Assembly: GCA_020632495.1 (NCBI GenBank)
Contig: JACKFL010000005.1
Span: 310,001 to 374,000 of the forward strand
Direction of reading: 5' to 3'
Origin: Candidatus Omnitrophota bacterium
GTDB taxonomy: Bacteria > Omnitrophota > Gorgyraeia > Zapsychrales > Zapsychraceae
DNA: 64,000 nt
The position numbers and the translations under genes are program-made. The notes beneath the pieces are model-generated. The model searched no databases. It saw nothing but the letters and a program-made list of their open reading frames with translations, and was not told the origin of the DNA. Below are positions 41,501 through 53,500 of this stretch, piece by piece (positions within the stretch are counted from its first letter, which is position 1; the number at the start of each line of letters is the position of its first letter).

Positions 41501-44500
41501 TCGGAGCGTGACCACGGTGTGATGCGGATGATACCGCCTGTTCTCAAGGCGGCCTGCAGCTCGGTGTCACCCGGGATGAGCTGCGCGAGATATTGTGTGA
41601 TGGCGCCGCCGTCGGAGTGGTGTGCCAGGGCAACCGGCTTGCCGGCGCGGAATTCGGCCACAACCACGTCGCGGGCGGTTTCGGCGTGGAACGGCAGCAC
41701 GCGGTCGATGCTGATGCCGGCCGGGATATGGCCGCGGTGCAGGGCGGCGACTTCCCAGTTCATCGGCAATCCGGCCAGTTGGAAGTCGAATGACTTGTAG
41801 GCCTGGAAGCCGTGAATCAGGCCGATATAGACCGGCTTGGCGATTTCGGCGCCGCGGAATTCGGCCTTCACTTCGATGCCGTCGGCGGCACGCGTGTAGA
41901 TGACTTGCGGCCATTGGTCGGCATCTTTGTCGACAAACAGGACCGTGTTGTGGGCTGCTTCTCTTAACATGCGGACCGGTGTTTGCAGGATGGTGTCTTC
42001 CAGAGCTGCGGTGTCGTTCATGATCAGACGCAGTTGAACCATACGCTTGTCGCGGCCGGAGACAACCAGGATGATGTTGGCCGCGCTGCGGATGGCGCCG
42101 CGGGTCAGCGTGATACCGATCAGCTCTTCGCTGCGGACGGCTTGATACTTCGGTGCGGTTTCCAGCAGGTTCGCTTGCTCGCGGGCGAGCATACCGATTT
42201 GACCGAAGCCGCCGACACCGCTGAGGACCACGTCGAAGGCCACATCTTGACCCAGCGCTTTGCGCATGACGGTTGTTTCGCGGGCGGCCAGCTTGTTCAG
42301 CTTGGCGCCGGTGGTGGCTGCCGTCAGGGCGGATGCATCCACGCGGTGAACCATGATCGCGACCATTTCGTCGAGTGTCATGGCATCACGTTTGCCGACG
42401 AAGAGCTTGGCATGCAGCGGCGCGATGAATTCTTCGATCAGGGTATCGATCGGGCTGACCCAGCCGAGTTCGTTGGCTTGCGGTTCGTACATGGCCGCGA
42501 AGCGGACGTGGTTGATCCAGTTGACCCAGAAGGCGTGGTTCTTGACCAGCGCGGTGAACACACTCTTGACCGTGTGACCGCCGCCGACCGCGACGTAGAA
42601 GTATTCGCGGTCGCCGCTCTTCTTCCATTCGTTGTAAGCCTTGACGAATTCATCCGCAGCGGCTTCGCCGTACAGGCCGCGGCTGATGCGTTCGATACGG
42701 AATCCGGCCGGATTCACTTCGGCCATCGGCACAAACGGACGTGCCAGGGCGCTCAGCGCGTCGAAGTAATCTTGTTCGAGGCGCACGCCGAAGGTGCGGA
42801 TCGCGGCCAGCAGGATAACCAGCTCTTGTCCGTTTTCGACTTCGCGGAAGTAGGTCAGGCTGGTGTTGGCCTGGACCGTACGTTCGCTGCTGCCGAATTC
42901 GAGGTGTCCGAATTCGTGTCTGAGGACCTCGGCCAGCAGGATGGTGAATTCTTCGCTCGCCCGGTCTCCGGCAACCATCGGCGGGGCGCGGCTCATGTAG
43001 ACGGTATTGACCGTGATGTATCCGCTGGTCAGATCGGTTACGGCCAGCTTTTCGCCCAGGTCGGCGAAGCGCAGGCGGCTGATTTGGTCGAGCTTGCCGA
43101 TCTTGCGCAGGGCTTCCACGACATATTGCTGTTGATCCGCCTTGTCGGTTTCTCTCTCACCCGGTTCGCGGTTCAGCAGGCGGCCGGAGTAGGCTTCACC
43201 TTCGTAGCTGTTGATTTCCGCCTCTTCGACCTCTTCAATTGCATTGAGTGCTTCGATGACTTCTGCGCTGGCGACGACATACGGAATGTCGAGTACGAAT
43301 TCGAACCAGACCATATCCGAGCCTTGATCCATTTGCGGAATGCGTGAAATGCGGACGGAGATATTGAATTGTGCCAGTACGGCCAGGATGCGGTCGGCCA
43401 GCCCCGGTGTTTCAACGCCTCGTGCCAGGATAGTCAGGTTTTCACCGCGTGACTGGGTGATGCGTTCCGGTACGATTTCGATCTTGGCCAAGTCTTCGAA
43501 GATCTTCTTCAGGGTATAGATCAATGTGTCCGGCATATTGGCGACCGTTACCGAGACGACCAGGTTCGTTCCGCGGACGCGTGACTTCAGGTCCTTGATG
43601 CTGATGTTGCGGGTCGCGAAGATATTGGTGACCAGCTGGATGAAGCCTTGGCGGTCCAGGGCCTGGATTTCGTAGACGGTTACCTGCTCCCCGCTGGCAG
43701 AGCGCGGCGGTTGCGTGACGGTCACATCGACTTGCTCCCAGGCCTTCAATTCGCGGGTGACATCCAGGACGGTCAGACGGCCCATACCGACCATGCGGAT
43801 CACATCGCTTGAGTCGACCAGCTTGACGTCACCGAGTTGCTTTTGCAGTGTGCGGTTGGATGAATTGGCGATCCCTTCCAGGTTAGCGGCTGAGTAATCC
43901 AGACGCGCCCGGATGACATCGTTGGTAATCGCTACACCCGCGCTGATCAACGCTTCACGGCCTTGCTTGACCATTTCGGCGATCAAGGCATCGATGATCG
44001 GGTTGGAACCGTCCGCCGGAAGTGTAAACAGTCCTATGCCCATGATGACTTCATCGAGATTGGCCAGATTCAGATGTTCCATAACCGGACGCACCAGGCG
44101 GCGAACCACCTGACGGCGTTCATCGATGGCGCGTTCTCTAAACAGGACCGGAATTCCGACTTCGGCCAGGGCTGTCAGACCTTTCATGCGGGCCGCGGTC
44201 AGGTCTGTCTCGCTGGCGGCGATCGACAGCACCCGAATCTTGGTCCGGATCGAAGCCGTTGCATCCAGGATTTCCCGCTGCATAGTGGCGTTGCTGCCCA
44301 GCGCCGGACGGCTGGACTTGGTGCGGCGGCGGACGAGTTCGCCCGGCACCAGTTTCCGGTCTTCGGAAACCGCGATCCAGGCGCCGTTGCGGACGTCGTA
44401 AACCTCAACACCTTGGTAATTGGCCGTGACGCCTTCACGGACAGTGTGCATCACGTAATCGGCCCCGACTGATCCCAGCGGCAATTCGCGGATTTCAATG

Positions 44501-47500
44501 TATTGCTTGCGTTCGCCGACACGGACCTGAACGTGCATGATGCCCAGTTCTTTCAGCTTTTGGTAGACCAGGTCGGCGTCGCTGTCGAGGTCACCGGTCA
44601 GCGTAACCGGAACGCTGGTCACATTCTGGCCGGTCTTGCGGTAGATGTCATATTGCCAGTGAGCGAGCTTGCCGGCGCCGCTGTCGCCGCCAAAGCGCTG
44701 GACATCGTAGCGTTCACGTGTTTGGAGGAAGATTTCGTAAACCAGACCGTCTTCGCGGCTGACGAACAGGGTGTGAACATTGTCGTCGGCCTTGCGGTCC
44801 GGATTGGCTTCGCCTTCTACGGAATGGAACTCGCCGAACTGAGCGAGCAATTCGGCAACGGTGTTCCAGATCTCGGCCTTGCTGTTGTTTTCGATGATGA
44901 TGGTCACCGCCAGGATATCGTTGAGCTTGGCGACTTCGTCGTACTTCGGATTGACCTTACCCTTGCGGGTTTCGGATGTCTTTTCGAACGCGCTGTATGC
45001 GGATTTGACGCGGCCGATGACCTTCATTCCCGGGAACATGGCCTGCAGTCTGTCAATTTGTGCTTCCATATGGACTGTGAGGTCTATGTACGTGAAGCCT
45101 TCGCGGTTGACCACCGTCGTCGGAACGCGTGATTGAGCGATTTCGTTGCGGATTTGCTGGTGCTGGGCCGGGTTCTTCAGCATGAAGATACGGTCGCGCA
45201 ACACTTCCACCAGGTTCGTGCGGTAGAAGCGAGCGGCCAGCGTGACGTAGACATCTTCTGTTTCGCGCAGGAAGGCCTCTTCGTTCTCGGTCAGGCCGCG
45301 GCCGGTCGCCGTCTGATCGGCGATCATCTGATTCAGGCGGACAAAGCGTTCGGCGATGGCCAGTCTCAGGACATCGGCTTCAGCGTGGGTAATAGCCTCG
45401 GAAATACCGCCGGCGAGTTCGACAATCAGGTCGACGTGGTTTTGGATCAATTGCTGAGTTCTCAGCTTGTCGTCGGCCTTCTTTCTTCTCACAACCGTAT
45501 CCGGATCGTAGCGCAGGTTCAGAACGCGGCGGAAGCGGGATACGAGGCGCAGGGCCTTGTCGATCTTGGCATCCAGACCGCTGTTGGCGCGGTGAGCCGC
45601 GCGGCGAATCGCGTCGTTCAATCCGCGGCGGGAGTAATCGTACTCGAAGAACAGAGCGGCCATGACGCCTTCGGCGCGGACGTTGAGGTGGATCGCGGCT
45701 TGCGCCAATTCTACTGAGTAACGCAGCTGCTGTTCGTTGAAGTAGCTGCTGATGATGCGGAAGGCTTCTTCGATAACAGCCAGCTCTTTATCCAGAGTCG
45801 TTTCGTCCAAACGGTCTTGCTTTTGTTCGCGGTAGGCTTCGAGCAGACGGTTGCGTAATTCGTCGCGGTCTGAGCCGTTGGTGACGGCCATGGCCTGCAG
45901 GACATCCGGACCGAAGCCGCCGGTGCCGCCGACGAATTGTGTGAAGAAGGCGATGATACCGATCACACCGGACAGCCACAGGCTTTGCAGAGCGGTCATC
46001 AGGGCGTCTCTGCGCAGGTTGAGCTCACCGACCGGGATGCGGACCGGCGTGCCGTACTTGACGTAGTCGTAAGTCTTCTTGGCGGCGATGATAGCGGCAG
46101 CCGTCAGGACGCCGAAGACGTGGACGATCGTGGCGTAACCGGCATCGATACCCGGGACAAGGGCGTTGAAGGCGGCCATCAGGATGATCGGCAGCGCGAC
46201 CGCCTGAACGATGGTCAGGACGCTGCGGCGTTCGATGATCAGCTTGGTCAGCAGCAGGCCGTAGATCGCGCCGCTGGCACCCAGGACCATGGCGGCCGGC
46301 ATCAGGCCGAGGAATGCCGGTACGATCACCGCGGCGGCGCCGACGGTCAGGTACAGGGCCACCAGCTTCCAGGCGCCGATCTTGGCTTCCACGGTCTTGC
46401 CGACGATCCACAGCATGGTCATGTTCACAGCTAGGTGAACGATATTGGCGTGTGTGAACATGTAGGTGATGGCGCGACGGAATTCAACGATCGCGGCCGG
46501 GACCACTGACAGATCAGCCATCTGGGCCAATCCGCCGAAGTGAACCGCGAAGTAGGCCGCGACGTTCACAGCGATCAGCGCGGTCACGGCGCTGATCTTC
46601 GGCAGCGTGATCTTGGCGGCCAGTGTCTTAACGATCTTGATAACGGCGATCGCGGCCAGAACGGTCACTGTGGCCAAACCGGCTGTCAGCAGGCTGTCGG
46701 CCACACCGGCGCCGGCGACAACAGCGGCGCTATCCGCGGCCATGGCCGAGCGGGTCAACAGTGTGGCCATCAGAATGGCCAGGATAATACCGGCCACGGT
46801 GCCGCGGCTCGGGATCAGGTCGCGGATCTTCGGCGGGCCTTGACGCAGGATTGATCCGGTCAGCAATTGCAGGGCCAACAGGCCGCCGACCGCGGCGATG
46901 ACCATCGCGAGGATGCTGTGCGTGAAGATACCGGCCAGCGCCGTCGCGCCGACAAGGCCGATGATGCTCAGGAGCTTGCCGCCGAAGGCGTTGTGGCGGC
47001 CGCGGATCATGGACAGATAGAAGCCTGAGACGTAATGTTGCTGCGGTGTCAGATCGGCATAGTCGCCGCCGGCGTAGATTTCACTACCGGACAGGATGAC
47101 CAGAGTCGGGTTCGGTGTCAGCATCTTGCGCAGGTACATGTGCGTTCTGTGCTGGCTCGGCGGACGCTCTTCGAAGATCGCGCTGACCGTGGTGGTCCGG
47201 TTGCTCAGGGAGAAGATACGGGTGAAGCCTTCTTCGGCCACCGTGATGACCACACCGTAGCTGGAGTATTGACCGATGTTCATCAGCAGATCGAAGACAT
47301 CCATGTCGAGGCGGGTACGGTTTCTGTCCAGCAGATCCACGGTATGGTAAACCTGGACATTGTCGCGCTTCATCAGCTCGGTCAGATGCATTTCGAATTC
47401 GTCGCGCAGGGCTTCGATACCCACGATCAGGCGCATGCGTTCGATCTTGGCCATGAATGCCATGCTGTCGGCCAGTTTCTGTTCATCTTCTTCATTTGTC

Positions 47501-50500
47501 AAGCCGGCGTACTCAATGCGGCGCAGGGTACGCTTTACTCTCTTCTCTTCAATATTCTTGATAACGCGTTCAACCGGCTTGAGGTAAGTCAGCAGGAAGA
47601 GACCGAACATGATGAATGTCGGCAGCGCGAAGATGGACAGGAAGACCACGTTCAGTCCCAAGGTCGCGGCGAACGGCAGCAGCAGGACGCCGATAGTGGA
47701 CGCCGTCATGAACGGCAGAATAATCGTCAATTGGTCGATGGCGTTGCGGCGGCGGCGATCGTTGCGCAGATCTTCGTAACGGCCGATGGCGCCCTGGATC
47801 AGTTCGTCATCCTGCGTTCCTTCCGGTCTGAAGCGTTCCATTTCGCGGGCGATCTTGATATCTTCTTCGATCATCCGGTTCATCTTGGCGCGTTCCATGA
47901 CGACATTGGCAATCACGGCAACCGTGATACCCGCGGCCAGGGCGATAAGGATCAGGTTGATATTGACCATGCTGAAGGCCCAAACCTGGCCGGCCCAATC
48001 GGCGACCACTGTGGCCACTGTGGATGTTCCCGCGGGTTGTGCCTTGGCGATGCCGGCGATCGGTCCGATCATGATTACGGCGCCCACGAACAGGATCGCG
48101 GATCTGACCAGCTGTCTGGAGGCCGTAGAACTTGATTTCACCTCATTTGCAAATGTTCTGAAGAGGCCGTGCAGGACAGCGGCCCAGGAACCGACCATGG
48201 CGGCCAGCGAGCCGACAATGCTCATCAGCGTACGTCCCAGACCGCCGCGGTCCTTCATGTGGGTCAGGGATACGTAGAATCCGGTAACGTACTGGACGCT
48301 CGGGTCGAAGTCGGCGGTGGTCTTGTCGGCGTGGACTTCGCTACCGGACATCATTACGGTCGATGCTTGCTTGCCTTCGCTCAGCAGGAACTTGTGACGT
48401 GCCTGGGTATTTTCCTGACGGTCTTCAACCATGACCGAGGCCAGCAGCGGTGAGCTGTGGCTGATGCTGATCGTGCGGTTGCGATCTGCATGTTCGATTT
48501 GCAGGACGACACCGTAACCGCCGTAGTTGCGGACATTGCTCATCATTTCCGCAGCGTAACCGTTCGGGCGTTGGCGTTCCACACTGGCGATGGTATGCAG
48601 GCCGCTGAAGACCGATACGCGCTTGAACTTCTTCAGCTCTTCAACCAGTTCCACGAAGCGGCTGGTCAGTTCCTGAACGCCCACGACCTCGCGCAGCTCT
48701 TCAATAATTTCCTGAATTTGCGCCAGTTCTTGACGTTCCTTATCTTCTGCGGTGACCGGCGTTTGCGGACCATCGTAGACAAAGACGTCATACTTGCGCA
48801 GAGCGCGGCGAACGACGACCTTATCGTGTTGTTCGATCAGCGACTTCAGCGGTTCCACTTCCTGGGCGCCGATCAGCAACACGAAGATGAACAACGGTGT
48901 CGTCATCAGCAGCATGACCGGATTCAGACCGAAGATCAGGACGATGCCTGCGAACAGGACCGTGAAGACGGCGACGGCGATGCCGGCGCTGAGTCTGTCG
49001 GTGCGGTCACCGGATTGAATGCGGTCGGCGCGGACCTTGGCATATTCATCGCGCTTGGCCTTGATCAGCTTTTCTTGACGTTCGTCCTTATCGGCAGCAT
49101 CGATCGTCGGCGCCTTGAAGGCATCCATTTCCCGTTGCTGTTTACGGTCTTCCTGAACCAGACGCATGGCGCGGATGATGTTCACGGCGTAGCTGTAAAT
49201 CATCATCAGGGTCATTCCGACAAATCCGGCGACAACGATGTGCGCGAGGTTCTGCAGCACGAAGTCGATTACGGTGTGGATAACACCGGTCACGGATACG
49301 GAGTCTTGTGCCATGGCGGCCTGCGGCGTCAGCAGCAGGACGGCGAAGACGGCCACCGGCAGGATGCGGCGGATCAGCGATGTCACCTTGCTCATGATTG
49401 AGCCGGCCGGCGGGCCGCGGCGGCGGATCGTCTTGGCCAGCAGGGCCAGGATAGCGGCGACGGCGAAGCCGGCCACGGCCACTGCGGTCGGAACCGGGAA
49501 GTGAATGGCGGCGATAGCGGCGACGGCCAATCCGGTCAGCACCAGGGCGCCTTCTACGGTGATGAAGCCGTCTTCACTGGAGAACGGCTTGGCTTGATTT
49601 GATCCGCGGCGGCTGCCTGCCTCGACCGCAGTCAGGATAACGTCGGCTTGCGTGTTAAGCGCGTTGATCTCTTCGACCGTGACGTTGTTGGCCATCGCTT
49701 CGGCCTTGAAGCCGAGGATTTCGTCTCTGCTCTTGAATGTTTCCGTCATCTTCAGGGTATCGATGAGGTGACGTACGATCATGGCGGCTGAGAAGGTGTT
49801 CTTGGCGGCCAGGTAAATAACATCCGTTACCATGTTGCCTGCGGAGGCGCCGTAAGACTGCAGGGTTTCCACGGTTCCGAGGGTGGTCTTGCTGAATTCC
49901 AGTACTTTTCTGGCGAATCTGCTCAGCAGAACGGTCTTGGACGCGACCTTCGCTTCAAGCACTTGCCAGATGGATTCGAGCGCGCCGAATTCGAATTCGA
50001 ACACCTTAACGCTGTTCACATCCAGGACGGACAGATTGAATGTCAGTTCTTCAACCATGTCGGTATCATCCGCTGTTACGGAAACGGCCTTGGCGCGGTT
50101 AATGATACGGTAATCAACACTACCGACATAGGCCGCTTCGTACTTTCCGGCCGCGATCGTCCGCTCTTCGGTGTCGGAATCCGTAATGATGATCATGTCG
50201 AGATCGGTCGGATTTTCGGCGGTCAAGCTGCTGCCGTAGACATATACGGCCAGCAAACGAGCACTGGCATTATCACGGTTAACAATATCGTTGGCGACAA
50301 TCAGCAATTCGGCGGTGCCGATCGTGCCGCCCTGCGGTCTGTAGATAACCGGTTGGCTTGCTGTCTTGTCTTCGGCTTCGGTAACTGCCGGTTCTTCGGC
50401 TTCCGCGTCAGCGTCTTTTGATGCCGCGTCAGCGGTTTGTGTGGTTCTGTTTTCCGGCAGCAATTCGATCAGGATGCGTCCGGCCACCAGTGTTTCCAGG

Positions 50501-53500
50501 GCCTTGAGCATCTTGGCATCGAGCGCGGTCGCTTCGGCGGCGGCCACGGCGCGGTCGCGCAGGAATTCAGCCAGACCGTATACCTGCGGTCCGTTCGGTC
50601 CGCGGAATAAGGTCATGGCTTCGTAGCCCAGGCGATCGAAGATGCGCTGCAGAACGGCGCTTTGCGTGCGGGCCGCGAGGGCTTCCAGCAGGGCCGGATT
50701 CTTTTCAGCCAGCTTCACGATCGTGCGGGTCAGTTGACCGTCGAAGTAGGTGCTTTCGAACTTCAGCAGGTCGGCCGCGGCGGTGTTGTCCAGGATCTTG
50801 GCCAGGCGGATGGTCTTGAACTTGCTCAGGACCTTGGCGGTTGCCCCGGCCACGATGCCGGCCTTGGCCAACAGGCGTCCGTTTTCAGACTGTTCGCCAA
50901 CGGTCACTACCGTCTTGGCGGACTTGGCGAAGAAGGCGTCGATGTCGGCGTTGCCGGTCTTGTACAGATCGCTCAGGTTGAGGACCAAACGGCCTTCGAC
51001 CACCGGCAGAACGGCGACGACCTTGCCGGCGGCGTCTTTCAGTTCGACGCGGCTGTCTTGTCCTTCTACCTTAATTACGGTGTAGCGCAGGGCTTCGAGT
51101 CCCGCGAAGACACGGTCCGGCGAGCTGATCTCGATCGCTCCGCTGAGGTCTTCGTCAACAAGATTGAAGACGTACAGCTCAATGGCCGTCGCCTTGTTAC
51201 GCAGCAGAGCGAAGAATCTGTTGAACTCATCCGCAAATTCGACGTCTCCGGCGTTCAGACGTGAACCGATTTCTACCGTGACCGGTTGGGCCTTGACCAT
51301 GCGGGTGATACGGTCGACTTCAACCGGCAGCTTCAGCACGCGTGTCTTCAGGGTAGTGAAGAACTTGCGGGCGTTGGCGATGGTCGCCTTGAAGAATTCG
51401 CGAAGTTGTTTGTCGGCTTCTTCATCGGATCCCGGCAGGATCGTACCGGCCATGGCCAGCACGGTACCTGTTTCAGCCTGTCCTTGCGTGGCTGCAGCAA
51501 TGGCACCCAGGACCAGGCCTCCGATCAGGAGTACAGTTCTGTTTTCGCGGACGATCGTGGCAATGCTTGCCAGGGCAGATCTCAGTGACGGCGGGCCGCG
51601 GCGGGTAATGGACTTGGCCAGCAGGCTCAGGATCACGGCCGTGACGAAGCCGGCGGCGATGATGACCGCGGCGACCGGATAAGCAACGGTCAGGATGCCG
51701 GCGGCGGCCACACCGGTCAGCGTCAGCAGGACCGGAATCGTGACGAATCCTTCTTCCCTGCTATCAGACTTGCTGTCGCGGGCCGGTTGGGCGGCACGGT
51801 CGGCTGATGTCAGGCGTGTGCTGCTACGTCCCGGAACCACGCTGTCTGTTTCCACTGTTTCGGCCTTGGCGGTGCGGTACAGAGCTGAGACAACACGTGT
51901 CTTCAGGCTGCTCAGGCCACCCAGGAGCCATGTCGGCAGGGTTTGGATCAGCGGTGTGATGACCGGGATGATCATGTTTTGGACCGGGGCTTCCGGTGTC
52001 ACTGTTGTGTCAACCGTGACCGCTTCCGTTTGAGCAGCCGTGTCGGCTTGCTTAGAGCGGGCTTCCATCTTCTGGATCAGGCGCTTGGCCCAGGTGACGG
52101 AGTCAACCTGATCGATAAATGACGGGCTGGTCGCGATGCTGATGGCGTTAATGCCGTCGGCCATTTCGGCGAAGCGGTCGAGATGGGCTTCCACTACTTC
52201 GGCAGTCATACCATTGAAGACGTCGATATCGATATCGAGCATGTTGTATTTAAATTCGGTCGGATGCAGGTAGCCGCCTTCGTCGATTCTGTAGGCGTAT
52301 TTGGATGCCGGAACCATGAGGGCATTGGTGTTGTAGTCTTCCAGGTTATAGAGGAATGACCATTCAGAGAAGAAGCCGCTCATCGCCAGCGGTGAAATAA
52401 ATCCTTCGATACCCAGGACGCGGCTGGAGTAAGCGTCAATTGCGGCGAATTTGGCTTGTTCGATGAAGAACGGATCCGTTGCGGCGTCGTAGCGGCGCGG
52501 GATGACCGCGTCGGCGTGAGCGTCGATATGCAGCAGCTTGTTGTCATTTGCCGGCACCACGCCCATTTGCTTCATCAACCACCAGAAGCTGTATGCATGG
52601 TTGTGGTCATCGGTGACCATAACCTTGCGGCCGTCGCTCAGTGTCATGATGACCTTGTTTTGAACGCCGGTATACTCGACTTGTTGCTGTTCAGCCGGGG
52701 CGTTCTTCGGATAGCGGTAGGCTTCCACTTGAACGTCTTCGATCGTACCTTCAAAGATCCACTTGTCGGCGCCGGTGTAATCGACTCCGGTCACCGCGGC
52801 GCTTGTCGGTTTTGCTTGGCTTGCTTGAACGATTTGATCTTCACTTTCCAGGACGCGTGTTTCCGCGTTTTCGGTTGTGTCGATTTGGTCGCCGCCGTTT
52901 TCCACGATTCCGGTGACTTGGATCTGGTACAGATCACCCTTATCGGTACTCATGTAATTGAGGTTGTCTTCGAGTTGCGCAACGCGTCCGTTAAGCGTGC
53001 TCAATCCGGACGGGATACGGGTAATTTCAGCCTTCAATCCTCTTTCTTCAGCGATTTCACGCATTGCGCGCATACCGAAGACGGCGTAGCCTTCTTCTTC
53101 ATTACCCAGCTCAAAGCTGATCCAGATGATGCCGCGGTCGCGGAGGCTGTCGACGGCCTTCTCGAGCATCGGTCGGATCAGGCTGCTGATCGGTGAATTG
53201 ATGGTCACCATATCGAACTTCTCGTCAGCTGTATATTCGGTAACGGATACTGTTTGATAGCTCAACGGCAGTTGCGGATGCGTGCGTGCGAATTCTTCGC
53301 GTACGGCTTCGGAGGCGGTATCGTTATCGATACCGTGCAGGGCGCCGACTGACTGGCCGATTTGCGTGAACAGGTCTGCCAGCTGGATCAGGTAGTAGCC
53401 GTATCCGGTTCCCAGATCCACCACGCGGAGCTTACGTGACTTTTCGATGCCGGCTACTTCCAGCGCGGTATGCGCCAATTCGGCGTTGTTGCCGCCGGTG

